The position numbers were made by a program, and so were the translations under genes. From Spirometra erinaceieuropaei (taxonomy: Eukaryota > Platyhelminthes > Cestoda > Diphyllobothriidea > Diphyllobothriidae), in assembly GCA_902702965.1 (NCBI GenBank), contig CACRXP010000012.1, positions 1,566,540 to 1,630,539 on the forward strand: 64,000 bases of DNA, given 5' to 3'. Below are positions 22,901 through 32,140 of this stretch, piece by piece (positions within the stretch are counted from its first letter, which is position 1; every line of letters begins with the position of its first letter). Below the pieces are notes generated by a model, which worked only from the letters and a program-made list of their open reading frames with translations, did no database searches and had not been told where the DNA came from.

Positions 22901-24326
22901 AAACTACATGCTGTATAAATGCTGTCAAAGGGATATCATACATTTCTCTAGGCTGTTAGGAAAACGTCATAAAGGGTTTTTAAAATTGCGCAATGGATGT
23001 GGACGAGGTTGCAGTAATAAGCGTGCTGGTGTGATGCTGTGTGAATGGGCATTGCACGGTCTTAAAAGATCTCATGGTCAGAAACTTTTTAAAACAAAAA
23101 GATACTCTCCTTAAATATGAAATTTGGAAGAGACCCAATTTGTCACCAGACGAGTACAGGAAAGAGTGTTTTGTGCGTGTTTCTATATAGTATATTTGAA
23201 TTTATTAAGGCATCCATTATCAGCGGGACAAATTCATACTACACAGAGTCATTTTTTATAAAAATCGGTTTTTGCAGGCGGCCAGAGATAAACTTGTTCA
23301 GACGCCAGAATACTGAACTGACTGAAATATCTTAGGATATTTCCGCCCACTAATTGATGTCAAAATCCAACTAAAGTAATTTTTGCGTAAGAAGATACCA
23401 TAGTAGAAGCACAGACACTAGCTAAATGCTCAAACAAGCGTGTTTCATCGATATTCTGCCGCTGAAGGGCACAACTACGAGGGGTTCGGCTCTTCAGTGG
23501 GTCCTCCGGCATTCCCTATATGCTTTCTGGTAGATATCCCGGTTTAAAAATTGTTCCTTTTTAATTCCGTTAGAATTTAACTGCTGATTTGGAGCAGATC
23601 AGCTTATCTTAAGGTCTATAGGTGCAGACCTAAATTTGACCTGAGTATAAACTGATCTACTTGAAGTCAGCAGGTAATTTCTGAGGAAATTAAACAGCAA
23701 ATACTCAGGTAATCTTTTCGGACCAGGGATGCGTTGCAGAATTTCGGTCAGCATTTGATGAGGTTGCACATCTGCTGTACAAACGAAAACAGGAAGCGAC
23801 AGCATTGGTCACATTAATGTCGAAAATGCTGCATAGTCCAACGAACTGGAGATGTGACGGTATTTCTGATGTGCGTGCTAACCAATGCTAACTGTCTAAG
23901 AAGACTGCCTAGTGGGTATGCTATGCCGGTCAATAATTTGAGCGAACAGAATTTTACAAAACCGCCAAGTTGATTTTGAGATGAGGCAGTTAAAAATATA
24001 GAGCTCTTTAATAACTAACAGGACTAAATCCCCTATTAAAGCATTCCGGAACAAAGTCGAAACATTTAAGTAAGGCCTTTAGATGTTTTTTTTTCTGAGG
24101 AACGGCCACTTACCGTGATTCATACTGTGAGAAACGTCTCTAAATTATTTATCGGCAGTCAGTTAAAAACGTCATTCAATGCATTAAATATTGAAAATCC
24201 TACGAAGGTCAATACCGTATCATTGTCGACAAGGAGTAGCGGCAACAGTATCACCGGATAAAGGATGAGAAATGCATATCGGTAGTAGAAGAGAAGTATT
24301 CTCATCAATCGTGGGAGTTGCCTCAT
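1834..24326 (-). CDS. SLC13: Gene A: SLC13-type transporter paralog, 3' end outside window
   Basis: Eleven exons join in phase from ATG (24326) to the exon ending at 1834: 1521 bp, 507 residues, lacking the roughly 80 C-terminal residues encoded by the last two exons of gene C. The order of helices and landmarks is as in gene C: GFIPLYVTALLPV, NLHRRIAMAFV, NFGSWMAFAFP, REPGVPGW, LLMGGGYALSKV. The two Ser-Asn-x motifs are altered: NNT at 144-146 and TNA at 492-494. GGIATITGTATN (207-218) lacks the usual proline. The frame is open throughout with normal splice sites, so it looks expressed rather than pseudogenised. Its introns are packed with repeats. The substrate is unknown; the changes may mean altered cation use or loss of transport. 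Confidence 0.9.
1996..3807. other. Gene A intron 10, no repeat or gene recognised
   Basis: 1.8 kb between exons 10 and 11. No transposase, reverse transcriptase, SINE or MITE match to other parts of the window was seen. Confidence 0.5.
3808..3929 (-). CDS. Gene A exon 10 (residues 413-453)
   Basis: A 122-bp exon encoding DQAFKRIDSRLISWEQANK, then WGVILLMGGGYALSKVIM. Acceptor TTTTAG, donor GTAAGC, phase 0 end. Same length as gene C exon 11. No ORF from a start codon covers it, so it is easily missed. Confidence 0.92.
4248..4273. repeat. (TA)n microsatellite
   Basis: About 13 TA units, at the left border of a dispersed repeat. Confidence 0.9.
4275..4640 (+). repeat. Dispersed repeat, shared with 38950-39365
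   Basis: Shares long runs with the reverse complement of 38950-39365, for example CACCAGCTGCGACCGGAAA and GGGTCATAAGCA. No open protein that I recognise. Family unknown. Confidence 0.6.
4640..4960 (-). repeat. tRNA-derived SINE (Arg-like head), minus copy
   Basis: The minus strand carries a tRNA-like head with pol III box A (near 4926-4907) and box B (GCGAGTTCGAGCC, near 4872-4884), then a tail shared with the copy at 8.9 kb. It abuts a second, plus-oriented copy. Confidence 0.7.
4961..5090 (+). repeat. tRNA-derived SINE, plus copy lacking box A
   Basis: Begins inside the tRNA head (CTAACAGGTCGCGAGTTCGA) and continues through the SINE body to GTCGGTAATAAC. It forms an inverted pair with the preceding copy. 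Confidence 0.65.
5165..5275 (-). repeat. Second tRNA-like SINE head
   Basis: The minus strand has TGATATAGTGGTAGGA (box A-like) and, about 40 nt on, GAGTCAGAATCCC (box B-like). This spacing fits a tRNA-derived promoter different from the Arg-like SINE. Confidence 0.4.
5803..5903 (-). CDS. Gene A exon 9 (residues 379-413)
   Basis: A 101-bp exon encoding FVDDVQATVFFVILAFLLPA, then TNPLRVRLNAEE. It lies only 46 bp after exon 8, a very short intron, whereas the same intron in gene C is 1.4 kb. Acceptor CCAAG, donor GTAGGA (canonical, unlike the GC donor in gene C). Confidence 0.92.
5950..6078 (-). CDS. Gene A exon 8 (residues 336-379)
   Basis: A 129-bp exon encoding YGEISCLIMFVLLILLWIG and REPGVPGWSRLMP. 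Acceptor TTTTAG, donor GTAAGT. Same length as gene C exon 9. Confidence 0.93.
6358..7350. repeat. Foldback MITE family 1, full copy
   Basis: About 1 kb with long imperfect terminal inverted repeats. Ends CAGTAGGTGGGCTAACTC and its complement. Flanked by TA on the left. The middle is non-coding. The terminal 20 bp resemble those of the Tc1 elements at 13.6 and 28.1 kb, which suggests mobilisation by their transposase. Lies in gene A intron 7. Confidence 0.85.
7500..8545 (+). pseudogene. Mariner-type transposase remnant, interrupted
   Basis: Conceptual pieces: VVKKGQLTVLYSDENLFTV then SNSRTG before the insertion at 7677-8041, and SVMVFGLTDSDSKVMPPVF, VEVNTDVYL, then in another frame DGAPPHMSRKTQKWMEDHM and FGPKNM*PPYS after it. 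The order (first catalytic D near SDENLF, KVMPPVF, D-x-AP-H, WPP-like) is that of mariner transposases. Frameshifts and stops make it inactive. In gene A intron 7. Confidence 0.8.
7677..8041. mobile_element. Small foldback element with TTAGGG-like array, inserted in mariner
   Basis: Flanked by an 8-bp direct repeat TCAACGAG (7669-7676 and 8042-8049). Ends carry inverted GTAGCCCCACC / GGCGGGGCTAC. The interior holds a degenerate TTAGGG array (about 7724-7860) and the box ATTACCACCGGTCCCG. Confidence 0.7.
8870..9088 (+). repeat. tRNA-derived SINE (Arg-like), best copy
   Basis: The head (8924-8998) has box A TGGTCCAGTGGTTAGAGGC and box B GGTCGCAAGTTCGAGCC. The anticodon region, GAACTTCTAAC, resembles tRNA-Arg(UCU). 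The body continues CGGGGTTGGGTATGACTGGC to GGTAATAAC. The first bases do not pair as a real tRNA acceptor would. In gene A intron 7, plus strand. Confidence 0.75.
9282..9488 (-). CDS. Gene A exon 7, hydrophilic loop (residues 267-336)
   Basis: A 207-bp exon encoding a charged loop that begins AFFKCTKKDKHPRKD and ends near EEESLALGSI. It is three codons shorter than gene C exon 8 and weakly conserved outside its ends. Acceptor CGCAG, donor GTAAGA. Confidence 0.9.
9953..10946. repeat. Foldback MITE family 2
   Basis: About 1 kb with long inverted repeats. Left GTGCGTGACCGATCTCATGA, right complement GATCAGTCACGCAC. Internal halves also mirror each other. Related to family 1 in general layout (CATGAAATG near the ends) but different in sequence. 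In gene A intron 6. Confidence 0.8.
11298..11417 (-). CDS. Gene A exon 6 (residues 227-267)
   Basis: A 120-bp exon encoding RFGEGTPLNFGSWMAFAFP and a helix ending LIYLGP. Acceptor CTGCAG, donor GTAAGC. Same length as gene C exon 7. Confidence 0.93.
12229..13059. mobile_element. Non-autonomous DNA element with about 36-bp TIRs
   Basis: The left end CAACGGTATAGAGAAGGACC continues CCACTTAACTGTCAG; the right end is its near-perfect complement (13012-13059). There is no ORF inside. Superfamily not recognised. In gene A intron 5. Confidence 0.65.
13257..13431 (-). CDS. Gene A exon 5, equivalent to fused exons 5+6 of gene C
   Basis: A 175-bp exon encoding a hydrophilic linker from SETQAAPEEVP, then YASSCGGIATITGTATN and IFYGLVS. 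Its length equals exons 5 plus 6 of gene C minus one codon, so an intron was lost here or gained in gene C. The acceptor is the second AG of CAGAG, chosen to keep phase. Donor GTCAGC. Confidence 0.87.
13565..14782 (+). mobile_element. Tc1-like element, internally shortened and decayed
   Basis: TIRs CAGTAGGTGGC...GCACACCTACTG flanked by TA. Plus-strand pieces: SSWKSMCFCDEVSFVDKP (first D), LNDNAPVHRS (second D), NSPDSNPIESV (E). The N-terminal DNA-binding part is largely missing and there are several stops. Lies in gene A intron 4, opposite to the gene. Confidence 0.85.
15018..15142 (-). CDS. Gene A exon 4 with altered first motif NNT (residues 127-169)
   Basis: A 125-bp exon encoding MLPTWFLSMWMNNTSTTV, then a helix ending EALLTKLDD. 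Apart from the serine-to-asparagine change at the SNT motif (residue 144), it is very close to gene C exon 4. Acceptor GAAAG, donor GTATCT. Confidence 0.93.
15561..15630. repeat. (TCC)n and (TCA)n microsatellites
   Basis: Adjacent trinucleotide runs; they explain an arginine/methionine-rich ORF on the minus strand that is not a gene. Confidence 0.95.
15866..16385 (+). repeat. Tandem duplication, two units of about 262 bp
   Basis: Units 15866-16127 and 16128-16385 share CGTGGCCTGTTTTCGGGGTA and CATACCTATAGTTACTCTGT. The first unit and its left flank also match 41290-41520 more distantly, so this is a dispersed repeat duplicated inside gene A intron 3. Confidence 0.75.
16960..17075 (-). CDS. 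Gene A exon 3 (residues 89-126 plus 2 nt)
   Basis: A 116-bp exon encoding LAVAAENTNLHRRIAMAFV. Acceptor TTCTAG, donor GTAAGT. The GG of the usual FLGG motif is replaced (FLSC). The apparent in-frame stop just upstream is the acceptor itself. Confidence 0.9.
17242..17394 (-). CDS. Gene A exon 2 (residues 38-88)
   Basis: A 153-bp phase 0/0 exon encoding NELKGAYLLLLMSGYWITGF and IPLYVTALLPVLFAPLMGL. Acceptor ATTCAG, donor GTAAGT. Direct counterpart of gene C exon 2. Confidence 0.93.
17717..18700. repeat. Foldback MITE family 1, full copy
   Basis: Left end CAGTAGGTGGGCTGACTC, right end in AAACCAAGTG (diverged). The body aligns along its length with the 6.36-kb copy. In gene A intron 1. Confidence 0.83.
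19179..19427 (+). pseudogene. CR1-type reverse transcriptase fragment
   Basis: One frame reads YQLNGTTLRESETKKELSV, then KPSVQVCKAA and TLYAMKRAFTGFDKGCF. This matches the post-palm part of CR1-like reverse transcriptases (EKDLGV, KPS.QC, MKRAF). Only about 80 residues remain. In gene A intron 1. Confidence 0.6.
20038..20290 (+). repeat. Degenerate TTAGGG-like array with flanking box
   Basis: About 210 bp of GGGTTAGGG-like units with many variants, then ATTACCACCGCTCCCG at about 20260. The same box follows the array at 7.7 kb and recurs at 51.57 kb. Confidence 0.75.
21175..22320 (-). pseudogene. Penelope-like element: reverse transcriptase and GIY-YIG domains
   Basis: One minus-strand frame runs through three open pieces split by TGA (21792-21790) and TAA (21507-21505). 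Piece 1: IPMGSPVSGLVAGLVLKELE then WRRYVDDTFVIV (the YVDD catalytic box) and LPFLVVLVRR, a telomerase-like Penelope reverse transcriptase. Piece 2: the linker. Piece 3: YRIPCQNCPCNYTGQTGRMP, the GIY-YIG endonuclease with EHKLAVRRGD. The N-terminal third of the reverse transcriptase is absent. In gene A intron 1, same strand as the gene. Confidence 0.88.
22505..23778. repeat. Foldback MITE family 3, diverged
   Basis: The left part (GCAATCTCATGAAATGCTAAC) mirrors the right end (GCATTTGATGAGGTTGCACATC). The inner halves show family-1-like order with much divergence, and about 300 bp extra near the right end. Boundaries are approximate. In gene A intron 1. Confidence 0.55.
24216..24326 (-). CDS. 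Gene A exon 1 (start, residues 1-37)
   Basis: A 111-bp exon encoding MRQLPRLMRILLFYYRYAFL and a hydrophobic first helix, with the same layout as gene C exon 1. Donor GTATTG, phase 0. The next exon lies 6.8 kb away across a repeat-filled intron. Confidence 0.82.
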
Positions 24327-24738
24327 GGAAATTCAGGAATCTAAATGCAGGCGCGTGATAGTGAATAACCAGCGTTCTCTCCGTGATTCTAATTCAGCTT
24401 TTAATGGCCTTGTTCGAAAGTTTTAAACGACTGACCTTTAGCACGGTGTCAACGTAAAAACGCGGCCAATCCGTAGAAGGTTCAAATCAAGACTGAATGC
24501 ATTTCAACCAATAGAATTCGAGCGACAGCAGCAGGAGCGGTTGCCCTCGTCAGGGTAATTAAAACCAATCAGGCTGTCCTAGTTAAGGGACCTAGGGCGG
24601 TTATTGCAATTGATTGAAATACGACCACGTGACATTATGAAAGCCACGGCGTCAACAGCGAATACCTAAAAGACGCTCGTGGGATTTTGATAAAGCAGAG
24701 TAATTTTAATGTTCAGCGAATATTCCCATGTTACAATT

Positions 24739-24864
24739 GAAAAGTCTAATTGGCGAACACGTGTTTTCAGTAACTCTTCATCAGGCCAAAACGGTTACAT
24801 AAAAGTAACCATTTTGGCCTGATGAAGAGTTACTGAAAACACGTGTTCGCCAATTTGACTTTTC
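24739..24864. repeat. 126-bp near-perfect palindrome upstream of gene A
   Basis: Two 60-bp arms (24739-24798 and 24805-24864) around a 6-nt loop. Left arm begins GAAAAGTCTAATTGGCGAAC. The arms resemble the ends of the foldback element at 61.4-62.0 kb, so this is probably an element reduced to its termini. It lies about 410 bp before the gene A ATG. Confidence 0.92.
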
Positions 24865-24869
24865 ACTTT

Positions 24870-26785
24870 TAGTTTGCTAGTAATATCTGTATGAAACAGA
24901 ACGTATACGCAGTGTGGAATGCACTAAGAACTATTTCCACCAGGGTTTTTTGGCGTTATCCATTTAAGCGACTGGCATACATTTATATCGTACCAATCCG
25001 GGTATATGAATGTTTATTTGAGCTGGTAATCAGGACTGTTGAGTCTTCAATTGAGAATTAGGCGTCCACATGGAAGTCGGCTGTTGTGTTGAAGGGAGAG
25101 GGCGGTAGTATGGAGGGCGGAGTGATGTTTTGTCCTAGTGTTTCCGGTGCGACCAGTAGGAAGCTCAGTAAATGGGTTTTAACCCTCTGGTCTGAAGATA
25201 TGGGAACGAAAAGTAGACAGGGACATCCAACGCAGGCGGATTCTCGGAGGAATGTCCATCAAGACTCACAGAACCTCCCATCTTGAAGTCGTTATAGGTT
25301 ATTTAATAAATCTGCTTTGTGGGTTGTCCCACCCATAGGCCGCACAAGAGCCATCCACGAAACTTTCTCCTTGAATAAAATTCCAAGGACGACCATACGT
25401 CTGGAGTTTCACTGGCAGTTCCACTAGTCTCATGATAAGAGAATGATTTTAGTGATAAATTAAGTGTGAAGAAGCTGCTCCATAGCTACATGAAAGACTG
25501 TAGCTACAACCGGTCAGGTTAACTTGAACAGAATATTAAAATGACCTAAAACAACATATTAGGTGAGCATTTATAAAAGTTTTTGACCACATCCTGAACG
25601 TAAGTATAATAATAAGTAGGGATGGCCGAGCCAGGTAAAAAACTGGCTGAACCCGTTTGAACCCCCTGATCGGAATTCAAGATTCAGGTGGTGACAGTTT
25701 GTTAAGACTTCTGAAACCTTTGTGTGACGCATACCCAGGCGGCTTTTTCGAAACGGCGCTTCCATAAGCATCTTACTGAAAATTAAGATAACGCCGACTG
25801 CGATTAATTTAACTCCGATAATTGGAAATAATGGAATAAATAGATTTTGAGTTCGACCAAGATTCCCCCGCCAGGCTAAGTTTCTGACGATTGCTGCAAA
25901 AAATAACTGAAGTACACGTGCTCTGTAAGAACAGATTTGCTAAAATGCCTTTCCAGACGTGGAGGACTTTTTTCCTTTCAACCAAGTTAAGGCAAAACCA
26001 GAATACTTTTATGGCAAGACGGCAGTTCTTTTTGACATCCAGGTTTAACCTTTTACGCTATACGATGATTACGCCTGCCAGTTAAAATGCACATCAATAT
26101 CTTAAAAACCAGCAAATCAGCATCATGATGGTGTTTGCAGTGAGTAATAATCTACCCTGTTTTGAATGTTTACTACAAGGAATTTCCGCATGACTCTCGC
26201 GCTGAACACTCATTGGGTTTTTCATTCGTTGTCAGATGTCTTACTTAGTTCATCAACTGTGACTACTTGTAATTATGATGCTTTCTGGCACGATTTTAAT
26301 GACCAATTGCCAGTTTTCGTTAAAAAAAGTCGGTCAGGCATTTTTATTATAATAAATTGTAATTTTTATTTGGTTGGAAAGGGTAAAAATGTAAAACCTG
26401 CTGCCAGTCCTTACAAAACACCCCTCGGAATAAACATCCAAAAGAGGGTAGGACATGAAAAAGGGATGAAACCGTTCGAATAAGGCAGTGGACTTAAGCC
26501 TACACCTTTTATTGTCAATCGACGAGTCATCACAATAATAGGGGATTTGGAAGGTCAAATAGGTAATTATGGTCGCAAAACACTGAACAAAGGTGGACAG
26601 CAGGCACTCACGGGAGAGGGCAATTGGAAAGGAGAAGGTAGGAGTCGCTGCTCGAATGTTGGGAAGCACGGGGGTTCGGGGTCGCCCGTCTCGTCAACTA
26701 TTTGGCTGATGGACTATGCTAAAAACGGTTAGACCATGGTAGCAGTTATCCTCCGCAAACAGAAACATAGACTGTAAAGACGTGA
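24870..26785. other. Intergenic, nothing recognised
   Basis: No exon-like or transposon-like match seen. Short ORFs here have no recognisable domain. Confidence 0.45.
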
Positions 26786-26790
26786 AACTA

Positions 26791-27435
26791 CAGCAGTTGG
26801 GCTAATTCATGAAATGTCAACCGAAATTCTGAAATGCGTTTTCACTTCGAAAAGATTAATTAAGTAGAGTTGTAAAACTAGTCAGCCTGCAACATAATTC
26901 TATAATATTTCAGTTACCACAGGATGCCGGCTTTCAAACAAACTTCTTTTCAGCTGCATGAAAATTTATACTCTGTAAATAGTGGCTAATTAAATAGCAT
27001 GCATTTTTCTCATTGATTTTCGATGCCCTTAAAAATGCAATTATATTTCATGGAAAATATGCATTAAAATATCCATTCTTTTGCTCATTTGGTAGAAAAT
27101 TATGTCTTCTTCCAACTGTATACTCGCAAGCAGGGTATAATTCGGTTTCCAAAGACTATTTCAGTTCCCGAATAATGTTGAACTCGACCTGCCGTTACAC
27201 TCGCATTCAGGGTTGCCCAACTACAAACCGTATATTTTTCCGCGTACGGAAAACCATGCGTTTCTCTACAGTATTAAGCAGACACCATATGGGGTTCATA
27301 AAATTCAGCAGTGGATTTGAGCAATGTTGTTAAATTTACGAGCCACATTGGTAAATGCAGAGACATGACGTTTTATGAACGGTCATTTCATGGTATTAGA
27401 AAATCTCAAAATTAGAAACTTTTTAAAACCGAATA
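26791..27435. repeat. Foldback MITE family 1, right end truncated
   Basis: Aligns with the left two thirds of the 35.1-kb copy, then stops abruptly after TTTTTAAAACCGAATA. Confidence 0.8.
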
Positions 27436-28109
27436 ACTTTGGCACATTCATGATCTTTTCACGGCCAGTCAGCAGTATGCATTCACAGATTGACATTTTG
27501 TATTTATTTGCATACTAATGGTCGGCTATGGGCTGATTATGAATATTACATGGTTATTCCGTTGACGATGACAATCTTCAGCCCAATTATCCGTATCCGA
27601 TTTTTGATCAAAACGGGGAAGGGATATCCCAAAGAACATATGCGAGAAATTAAAGTCTCAACACTGGAAACTGAAGTTCATACCAGTACAAATCATAGAG
27701 GCACAAAGTCGGTTGTTTGATAGAGTTAGGGAATTACAATATGTCCATGTTAAAGGGTGAATTCCTGTGCTCCCCCCGGAATGTTCCTTCATCCCTACCT
27801 TTATTTGTTGGCTAGTTTCTCCATGGTGGTTCTGTTCTCCCTACTTATACTGTGGCTAGTAGACGACGGAAACCCACTCTAGTCTGAGTGCCAGTAGATC
27901 GCATCATTTGACAGAAAACCATCTAATGTGCTTCCTTTGCCCCTACAACCTCGGCTGGTCCAAACAAGTTAGCGACCGCCTCCGATGTCACCCACCCTCC
28001 TTCTCTGTCTAGAATGCTCGACAAAACGTGGAATGGTTGGTGCCTTTCATTCTGGCTCTTTCTAGGCGCCGATTCCTCAGAACGAACATTTACAAATATC
28101 CGCAATTTA

Positions 28110-29986
28110 CAGTAGGTGGGCTAACTCGTGAAATGTCAGGAGTTAATACAAGAAAATCCCTATAACGCAAAATCCGCCCAACCTGCATTCTCCAAAATCT
28201 TATGACAGTAAAAAAACGGCTGTTCGTAAGAAGAAGACATAGTTGGGGTTATAAATTAATATTTACCAACTTAAAAACATTTGATCTTTCCTGAAAAACT
28301 AAAATTACAGAAGATGGACATATTAAAAGTCACTTTAATGGGGCTAACTTAAAGAGTGCAAAATGAAGGGGGACGCATGAAATGGTAAAGATAATGTAAA
28401 ACAATAACAAATGCAAACGATAAGTACTTTTTTGATTGTCCGTTTTCATCAATCATGGTTGTAAATCTTTCAGGCATGGGAATGGTCAGGTTTTCTACAG
28501 TGGCTTGTTCAATGTGATTGTCCAGAATAAAATCAAGTTTTTCATGCATGGCTATTTTCTTATTCACGTTATGCCAATGTCTATTGATAAGCTCGAAAAG
28601 ATTTTCGATGAGATTGAGATCTGGACTGTTGGCAGGAATGAAAATCGACTGGAGTCCACATGCGGACAGGCTGGCTGTTGTCTAAAACGTCAGATTACGG
28701 TTAAATGCGTTATTAGATTCATACTTCTTTAGAACGATGGACAAGTGCATTGTCCTGTAAAATTATGGCATCCAGTCGGCGTCGATGGATGTCGATGTGA
28801 TCGAAAGCATCCTTCACAATGCCGACGAATACCTTGCTGTTGATGGTGTCCGTAGTCGACCACCAGACTGGCCGGCTCTCCGAATTTAATCGCCGTCCAA
28901 ACCATTAACCATCGACAACTCTTGAATCTTGCCTTCGGCACAGTGTGGTGTTTTAGAAAGTTTTTCCGCAAATGACCATCAAGGTGAACTTCATTGGCTT
29001 GTCTAAAAGTAAGACCTCATCACAAAAGTAAATGCTCTTCCAGAATATATAAATAAAAAAACGTTCTCTAAGAAGTTTTCCATTTAAAAACAGCTTTGAT
29101 CATGGCTTTTTGTTGATGAAGTTCAAATGCCCGCATCTTTTTCCTAATTATGTACAGATATTCCCTGTGAATGGTCTTAATGTGCATATAATGAGACTTT
29201 TTAGTGTACGATGAATAAAATCGTCGTCTTGCTTACTTGTGGACCGTTTTGCTCCACCCTGCTTATTTCTGGGTACGGTTCTATCATTTAGTATTCGACA
29301 CAGTAACCTTACTCATATTAAAAATACTTGTTAGCGACTCATGCGACAACCCTTCCGCGGCTAATTTCCGTAGCCTTTCATAGTCGACTGCTGAAAGACA
29401 TTGTCTGGACATGTGTATCGCACGGTGCGACACATAAAAATGGCAGCATGTCGCGCATACTTAATATATATATCTGTTTACGCATATTGGTTCTCGGTGT
29501 GGTAAAACAAACTACTGTTGAACAAAATTATTAGTAAATTTTATGGTTGAAACGCCAAAAATTTGCAAAAAAGGATTTTATAAGTCGATGTTGGCCCTTT
29601 TTTCTTGAAAAGAATGGAAGTTCTCAATTTCGCCCTCACCTGATTTTCTTCGGAACAAAATCGAATTTTCCGTTCCCAGACGGGATCTATCTCGTGCTTT
29701 TCTAGTTTATATTAATCTTTGTTTACAGCACAATGCACGTAATCATAAAGTTTTGATCAGCAAATTTGCGCAACGTAGGAAATTGTTTGGATATCAAAAA
29801 GGTCAGATTTAGCCCAAATCTGGTCTCTTTTCCTTCAATAAAACGGGCTTGAAATGAACCTTTCTATAGTAAATAGCTATCTGTGTCCCAAGTCATTTTA
29901 ATAAGCACAACTAAGAACACTAAATGCATGATATAATTCTCGCTTAAATTTCGACCATGAAATTTCATGAGTTAGGCCACCTACTG
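28110..29986 (-). mobile_element. Tc1-like element, near full length, decayed transposase
   Basis: 1.88 kb with TIRs CAGTAGGTGGGCTAACTC / GAGTTAGGCCACCTACTG and TA flanks. The minus strand shows a helix-turn-helix region (GLSHESLTSIFNMSKVTV), a basic linker, DEVLLLDKP (first D), LQDNALVHRSKE (second D), then, one frame over, PANSPDLNLIENLFELINR (E) and a long C-terminal tail. Stops and frameshifts are present. Between genes A and C. Confidence 0.85.
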
Positions 29987-29989
29987 TAT

Positions 29990-31735
29990 TTAAAGCTCAA
30001 GTAAGCGGTTCAACTTCGTCCTTTTTATTGCACGCGTGCCTCAGTGGGTGCTCATCCGCCCTTAAAATACGCGTACATGACTCTTTTTATGCTGGTAAAT
30101 TATAGGGCATCCCCTAAATCGATGTCACCAGTTGTACACCTAGATGTCGGATGAACTGAACATTTTAGAAGTGGAGCAATTCCTCCGCTTATATTGAGAA
30201 GACCGACTTGAGTTACGCCTTGACGCACTCTGTCTTGCCTCGCCCGATTGTGACAGAGGTGTAGTCAACGTATTCCATCCTAAACTGTGGTTTTATAACG
30301 CCTGGGAAACTTGCATTCAAGGCAGTGAATCCGGAGACCGGAGAAAATATTGGAATCTGACTTACTGGTAAGTCAGACAATCAAAGATGGAATCACACAA
30401 AATGAAGCGTTTGGAGTGCGGAAGGGAAAAAAGAAGTTATGTCGGATGGCGACATCCTCCCACTGGTTCCAGTCGAGACATCTTTGAGTCGACTCAGGAA
30501 TCATCGAGATGGCTGAACTTCAGGTTGTGGAACAGCTGGCAGGTAGGACTGAGATTTCGCATACCTCGAATAGAGATAATAGGTCGAGGAGTGCACCTGC
30601 TTTGTGAACATTTGGCGACCTGTTTACTCGTACCCGACTGCCCTGTGGCTTTATCCACATACGTCAGCGCTGGTAATGGTGTCGCGTTCCTTATCCTAAG
30701 TAATAATTCCAGGGACCTCAATAGAAAATAGCTTTTGAGAATCGGGATTATAGGTCACCTAAGACTCGCGGTCGCCCAGAAGCGTCATAGCCTCATTCGA
30801 GGGTTCGTCGAGGGCGACGGCAGAACAACCATTGTTAGCAGCATAGTGACGGCGTCATCTGTTCCCTCTTTGCTAGTGCTTGCCCTTTCATGCGTGACGT
30901 TGTCATGAAAAAGAAGGCCATTTGGCCTGTCAGGTTTGATGCAATCGCAATAAGAAGCAGTGTAAGCTGTCACGCCGGCGTCGGCCAAAGGGAATTCGGA
31001 TCCTTACCGAGGTACAGTCGTTAGGACAAGAATTGGGTTGCATTTTGCGCCCGCGGCAATTGGGATGATTCTGAACCCTGCATGCGCGTCGCAAATGTTC
31101 CAATACCGAGTCGGCAAAACATCGTGCGTCCTGAATGCCTGCATCCTCGGCACTTGATTCATCCGCCGGCTATTCTGGGGGTACAGTTCCTTCCGTTGAC
31201 TCTGTTGGCAAAGGAGTTGTTGGAACATGTTCGAACAGCCATTGACTAGGAATGCAGAGCTGCGTCTAGGCTGAGGGTTACCGAGGGACGATTCTTGGCC
31301 AACAGTAAGGCAGCTGGAGTGCTTCGCCCGAAATTCACATTCCTATGTGCCCGTCGAGCTTTAAGGTGCAGGGAAGGAGGCTGTTCGCAGTCGCGCCAGA
31401 GACGGATATTTGGCCGTCCAAGAAGTGCTAGAGGTAGATTGGAGACTAATAATGCTTGCTAAAGAGAGCCTGTAGAAGTTGCTCCTACTAAAGACTATGC
31501 CTCAGCACAAGACGTGGTTTAGTGAAAGCACAGTTCTTAACAAACTCGAGAATATTGTGTCGTCTTTGTTAACCCTTAGAAAGGTTTCATTCACAGTACC
31601 TTCACAGTGAATTAGAGCATTTATTAAAGGTACGTTGCAACTTTTACATTTACCAGTGCGATGGCAAGCGTCCAATTCAGCGTGACGGTAAAATTTCATA
31701 GTCCCTAAAGCGACGACCGTTTAGACATCAAAAGA
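29990..31735. other. Intergenic, nothing recognised
   Basis: ORFs up to 114 codons show no domain I know; no clear repeats with other parts of the window. Confidence 0.4.
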
Positions 31736-31737
31736 AT

Positions 31738-31865
31738 CGAAGAGGCGAGTTCCAGAAAGTGGTCGCAATGAAGGAGACACAATCGCTGGAACAAGGGCCT
31801 AAATAACCTGTCGTTTCGGATCCTCACTCGATAAAAAACATCGGAAGTCGTTTACCGGGTTTGGT
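31738..31865 (-). repeat. Penelope terminal-repeat piece with broken hammerhead motif
   Basis: The minus strand retains GGATCCGAAACGACAGGTTA of the terminal-repeat consensus, but the CTGATGA box is changed (CCGATGT). Inverted relative to the piece at 32.4 kb. Confidence 0.5.
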
Positions 31866-31989
31866 GCAGTTTCGGGCAAGCCATGATGTCGGGAAACCGG
31901 AAGACTACTCCGGACGCGAATGGCCGAGCACGCTGCAGCAATGGCAAGGAACGACGCCAGTTCCCAAATCGCAGCTTTTCCGACGGGAC

Positions 31990-32140
31990 CTAACTGCACA
32001 TTCAACTTTGACGAGGCAGAAATTCTTGCTAGAGGCGACAACCGCGCGAGTAGCGAAATGTTGGAGCTATGGTTTCCCGGTCCTCAGTCGATCAACAAGT
32101 GTAACGACCTCCCTGCTCCATATTTGGTGTTGGTAACTTA
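31990..32140 (+). pseudogene. Penelope ORF C-terminal tail
   Basis: Plus frame FDEAEILARGDNRASSEMLE then FPGPQSINKCNDLPAPY. The DxAEIxAxGDNR motif recurs on the minus strand at 42.4-42.7 and 43.4 kb, each time just before a hammerhead-bearing repeat. Confidence 0.6.

Noticed and set aside
30387..30731. 114-codon plus-strand ORF
   Set aside because: No known domain; an overlapping minus ORF of similar quality; composition looks random.
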